Positions 62,879 through 64,000 of a stretch of DNA of 64,000 bases are shown here, piece by piece. Position 1 is the stretch's first letter. Each line of letters starts with the position of its first letter. Source of the DNA: Lentzea sp. NBRC 105346 (GTDB lineage: Bacteria; Actinomycetota; Actinomycetes; Mycobacteriales; Pseudonocardiaceae). The notes under the pieces were generated by a model, which saw nothing but the letters and a program-made list of their open reading frames with translations, made no database searches and was not told the DNA's origin. The translations under genes and the position numbers were made by a program. The DNA is taken from assembly GCF_030269605.1 (NCBI RefSeq), contig NZ_BSTQ01000008.1, positions 77,601 to 141,600 on the forward strand. The letters are read 5' to 3'.

Positions 62879-63523
62879 TCAGGTCAGTCCGGACTGCACC
62901 GCGAACACGACGAGCTGCGCGCGGTCCCGCGCCCCGAGCTTGATCATGGCGCGGGACACGTGCGTGCGGACCGTCGCGGGGGAGATGACGAGGCGTTCGG
63001 CGATCTCGTCGTTGGACGCGCCGGTGGCGACGTGCCGCATGATCTCCCGCTCACGTTCGGTGAGCTTGTCCAGGTGCGCCACGGGTTTCGCGGGCACGCC
63101 GGAGGAGAACCGTTCGATGACGCGGCGCGTCACGGTGGGGGACAACAGCGACCCGCCGTCGGCCACGACGCGCACGGCCCGGAGCAGGTCGGCCGGGTCG
63201 CTGTCCTTGACGAGGAAGCCACTGGCGCCGGACCGGAGCGCCTCGAAGACGTACTCGTCGAGCTCGAACGTCGTCAGCATGACGACCCGCACGTCACCCA
63301 GGGCCGGATCGGACGTGACGCGACGCAACACTTCGAGCCCGTCGAAAACCGGCATGCGGATGTCGAGGAACGCCACGTCGGGGCGCGTCCGCCGGATCAC
63401 GTCGAGCGCCTCGCGGCCGTCGGCGGCCTCGCCGACGAGTGAGATGTCGTCCTCGACCTCGAACAGCGTGCGCAGGCCCATGCGGACCAAAGCCTGGTCG
63501 TCGGCGACCACCACCCGGATCAT
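62879..63523 (-). CDS. NarL/LuxR-family response regulator
   Basis: This 214-residue regulator has a receiver at residues 2-120 (DD in VVVADDQALV, phospho-Asp in VAFLDIRMPVFDG, Lys in FLVKDSDP) and a LuxR helix-turn-helix (KLTEREREIMRHVATGASNDEIAERLVISPATVRTHVSRAMIKLGARDRAQLV). It overlaps the kinase stop by 4 bp, so it is its partner. It is convergent with the RraA-fold gene, four bases apart. Confidence 0.93.
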   Translation of the reverse strand: MIRVVVADDQALVRMGLRTLFEVEDDISLVGEAADGREALDVIRRTRPDVAFLDIRMPVFDGLEVLRRVTSDPALGDVRVVMLTTFELDEYVFEALRSGASGFLVKDSDPADLLRAVRVVADGGSLLSPTVTRRVIERFSSGVPAKPVAHLDKLTEREREIMRHVATGASNDEIAERLVISPATVRTHVSRAMIKLGARDRAQLVVFAVQSGLT

Positions 63524-64000
63524 GACGGCAACGGTATCCGGGCGACGACCGCGAAGCCGCCGGAATCCGCAGGACCGGCATCCAACGTGCCCCCCAGCGC
63601 CGTCGCCCGGCGGCGCATGCCCGTGATGCCGCTGCCCTCGGCGAACGACCCGGCGTGCCCGGTGTCGGCCACCGTGACGACCAGCGCGCCGTCCGAACAG
63701 GACACGTCCACCGACGCGGTCGCGCCGGGGCCCGCGTGGCGCAGGACGTTCGTCAGCGACTCCTGCACGATGCGGTAGGCGGCGGTCTCGACGTTCTCGG
63801 GGAGAGAATCGACGGACACCACCAGTGACACGGGCAGGCCGGCCGAGCGCATCCGGGCGGCCAGTGCCGGGAAGTCCGCAGTGGACGGACGCAGGGGTGC
63901 GTTGCCGCGCATGGCCTCCAGCTCGCCGCGCAGATCCGCCAGCGACTCCCGCGAGGCGTCACGGATGGCTTCCAGCGACGCCCGCGCCTTCGCCGGGTCG
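63520..64000 (-). CDS. Sensor histidine kinase, C-terminal part (cut by window end)
   Basis: The visible 159 residues are the end of a DesK-type kinase: part of the dimerisation helix (KARASLEAIRDASRESLADLRGEL) and the HATPase domain with TAAYRIVQESLTNVLRHAG (N box), VTVADTGHAGS and GSGITGMRRRATALGG. The phospho-acceptor His and the membrane part lie beyond the window. It forms an operon with the response regulator (4-bp overlap). Confidence 0.9.
   Translation of the reverse strand, partial: DPAKARASLEAIRDASRESLADLRGELEAMRGNAPLRPSTADFPALAARMRSAGLPVSLVVSVDSLPENVETAAYRIVQESLTNVLRHAGPGATASVDVSCSDGALVVTVADTGHAGSFAEGSGITGMRRRATALGGTLDAGPADSGGFAVVARIPLPS

Overview
The window comes from the chromosome of a high-GC actinomycete. 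It carries a complete Pup-proteasome set (mpa/arc, dop, pup, prcB, prcA, pafA) with pafB, pafC, tatA, tatC and helY, uses many GTG and TTG starts, and has many 4-bp stop/start overlaps. The conserved frame hisE-hisG / recB-like / trmI / mpa / dop-pup-prcB-prcA / pafA / pafB-pafC-tatA-tatC / helY / DUF4333 protein / 5'-3' exonuclease / Xaa-Pro peptidase has the order and relative orientation I know from Mycobacterium tuberculosis Rv2122c to Rv2089c. The frame is widened here by accessory genes. Gene content (PAP2-diacylglycerol kinase fusion, Gln/Pro-rich membrane proteins, paired DJ-1 proteins) suggests Pseudonocardiales (Lentzea/Saccharothrix/Actinosynnema-like); this placement is inference.

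Layout. 1-3.9 kb: a 23-bp tandem repeat, a HAD phosphatase, a cobalamin riboswitch in front of cbtB-cbtA (cobalt uptake), a FhuF-like Fe-S protein, a holin-like small protein and an APH-fold kinase. 3.9-9.8 kb: hisE-hisG, an ABM-domain protein, a thioesterase and phosphoribosyltransferase pair, a RecB-like nuclease, an M50 protease and trmI. 9.8-13.3 kb: three paralogous membrane proteins with Gln/Pro/Gly/Tyr-rich tails, with an IS30 element inserted into a hairpin between two of them. 13.9-15.7 kb: mpa. 15.7-24.7 kb: accessory block with a two-component system, an ABC-2 exporter, a secreted GH5 enzyme with a recognisable operator, an aldo/keto reductase, a lipoprotein, a Nudix protein and an FtsX-type permease. 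24.8-28.3 kb: dop-pup-prcB-prcA, closed by a terminator. 28.4-43.3 kb: accessory block with a decayed flavin amine oxidase, a DUF4239 protein plus a remnant tail, a PadR-controlled ABC transporter, a MarR gene, a second APH-fold kinase whose 3' end is amplified as a 147-bp tandem repeat, a nucleotide-cyclase-like/PfkB fusion, glpD, a MarR-GNAT fusion, an alpha/beta hydrolase and a PAP2-DAGK fusion. 43.3-59.9 kb: pafA, remnants, two secreted or cytosolic accessory genes, pafBC-tatAC-DAGK-helY, a DUF4333 protein, an Eis-like acetyltransferase, an amidohydrolase coupled to the exonuclease, the peptidase and an Lrp regulator. 60-64 kb: a GlxA-type regulator overlapping a DJ-1 protein, a RraA-fold protein and a second two-component system cut by the window end.

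How the genes work together. Pup is deamidated by Dop and ligated by PafA to target lysines; Mpa unfolds the pupylated proteins into the PrcBA chamber. PafBC is the linked DNA-damage activator, and TatAC forms the twin-arginine translocon. The accessory blocks look independent of this pathway.

The most unusual signal is not a gene. A 17-bp palindrome, GTTCGAC-NWT-GTCGAAC with R/Y variants, recurs at least eleven times with near-complete arms plus about ten partial copies. It lies mostly inside accessory coding sequences, in different reading frames and on both strands. I saw none in the proteasome core genes. The 147-bp amplification of a gene tail, the cyclase-PfkB fusion and the IS30 insertion inside a hairpin are the next most notable observations.
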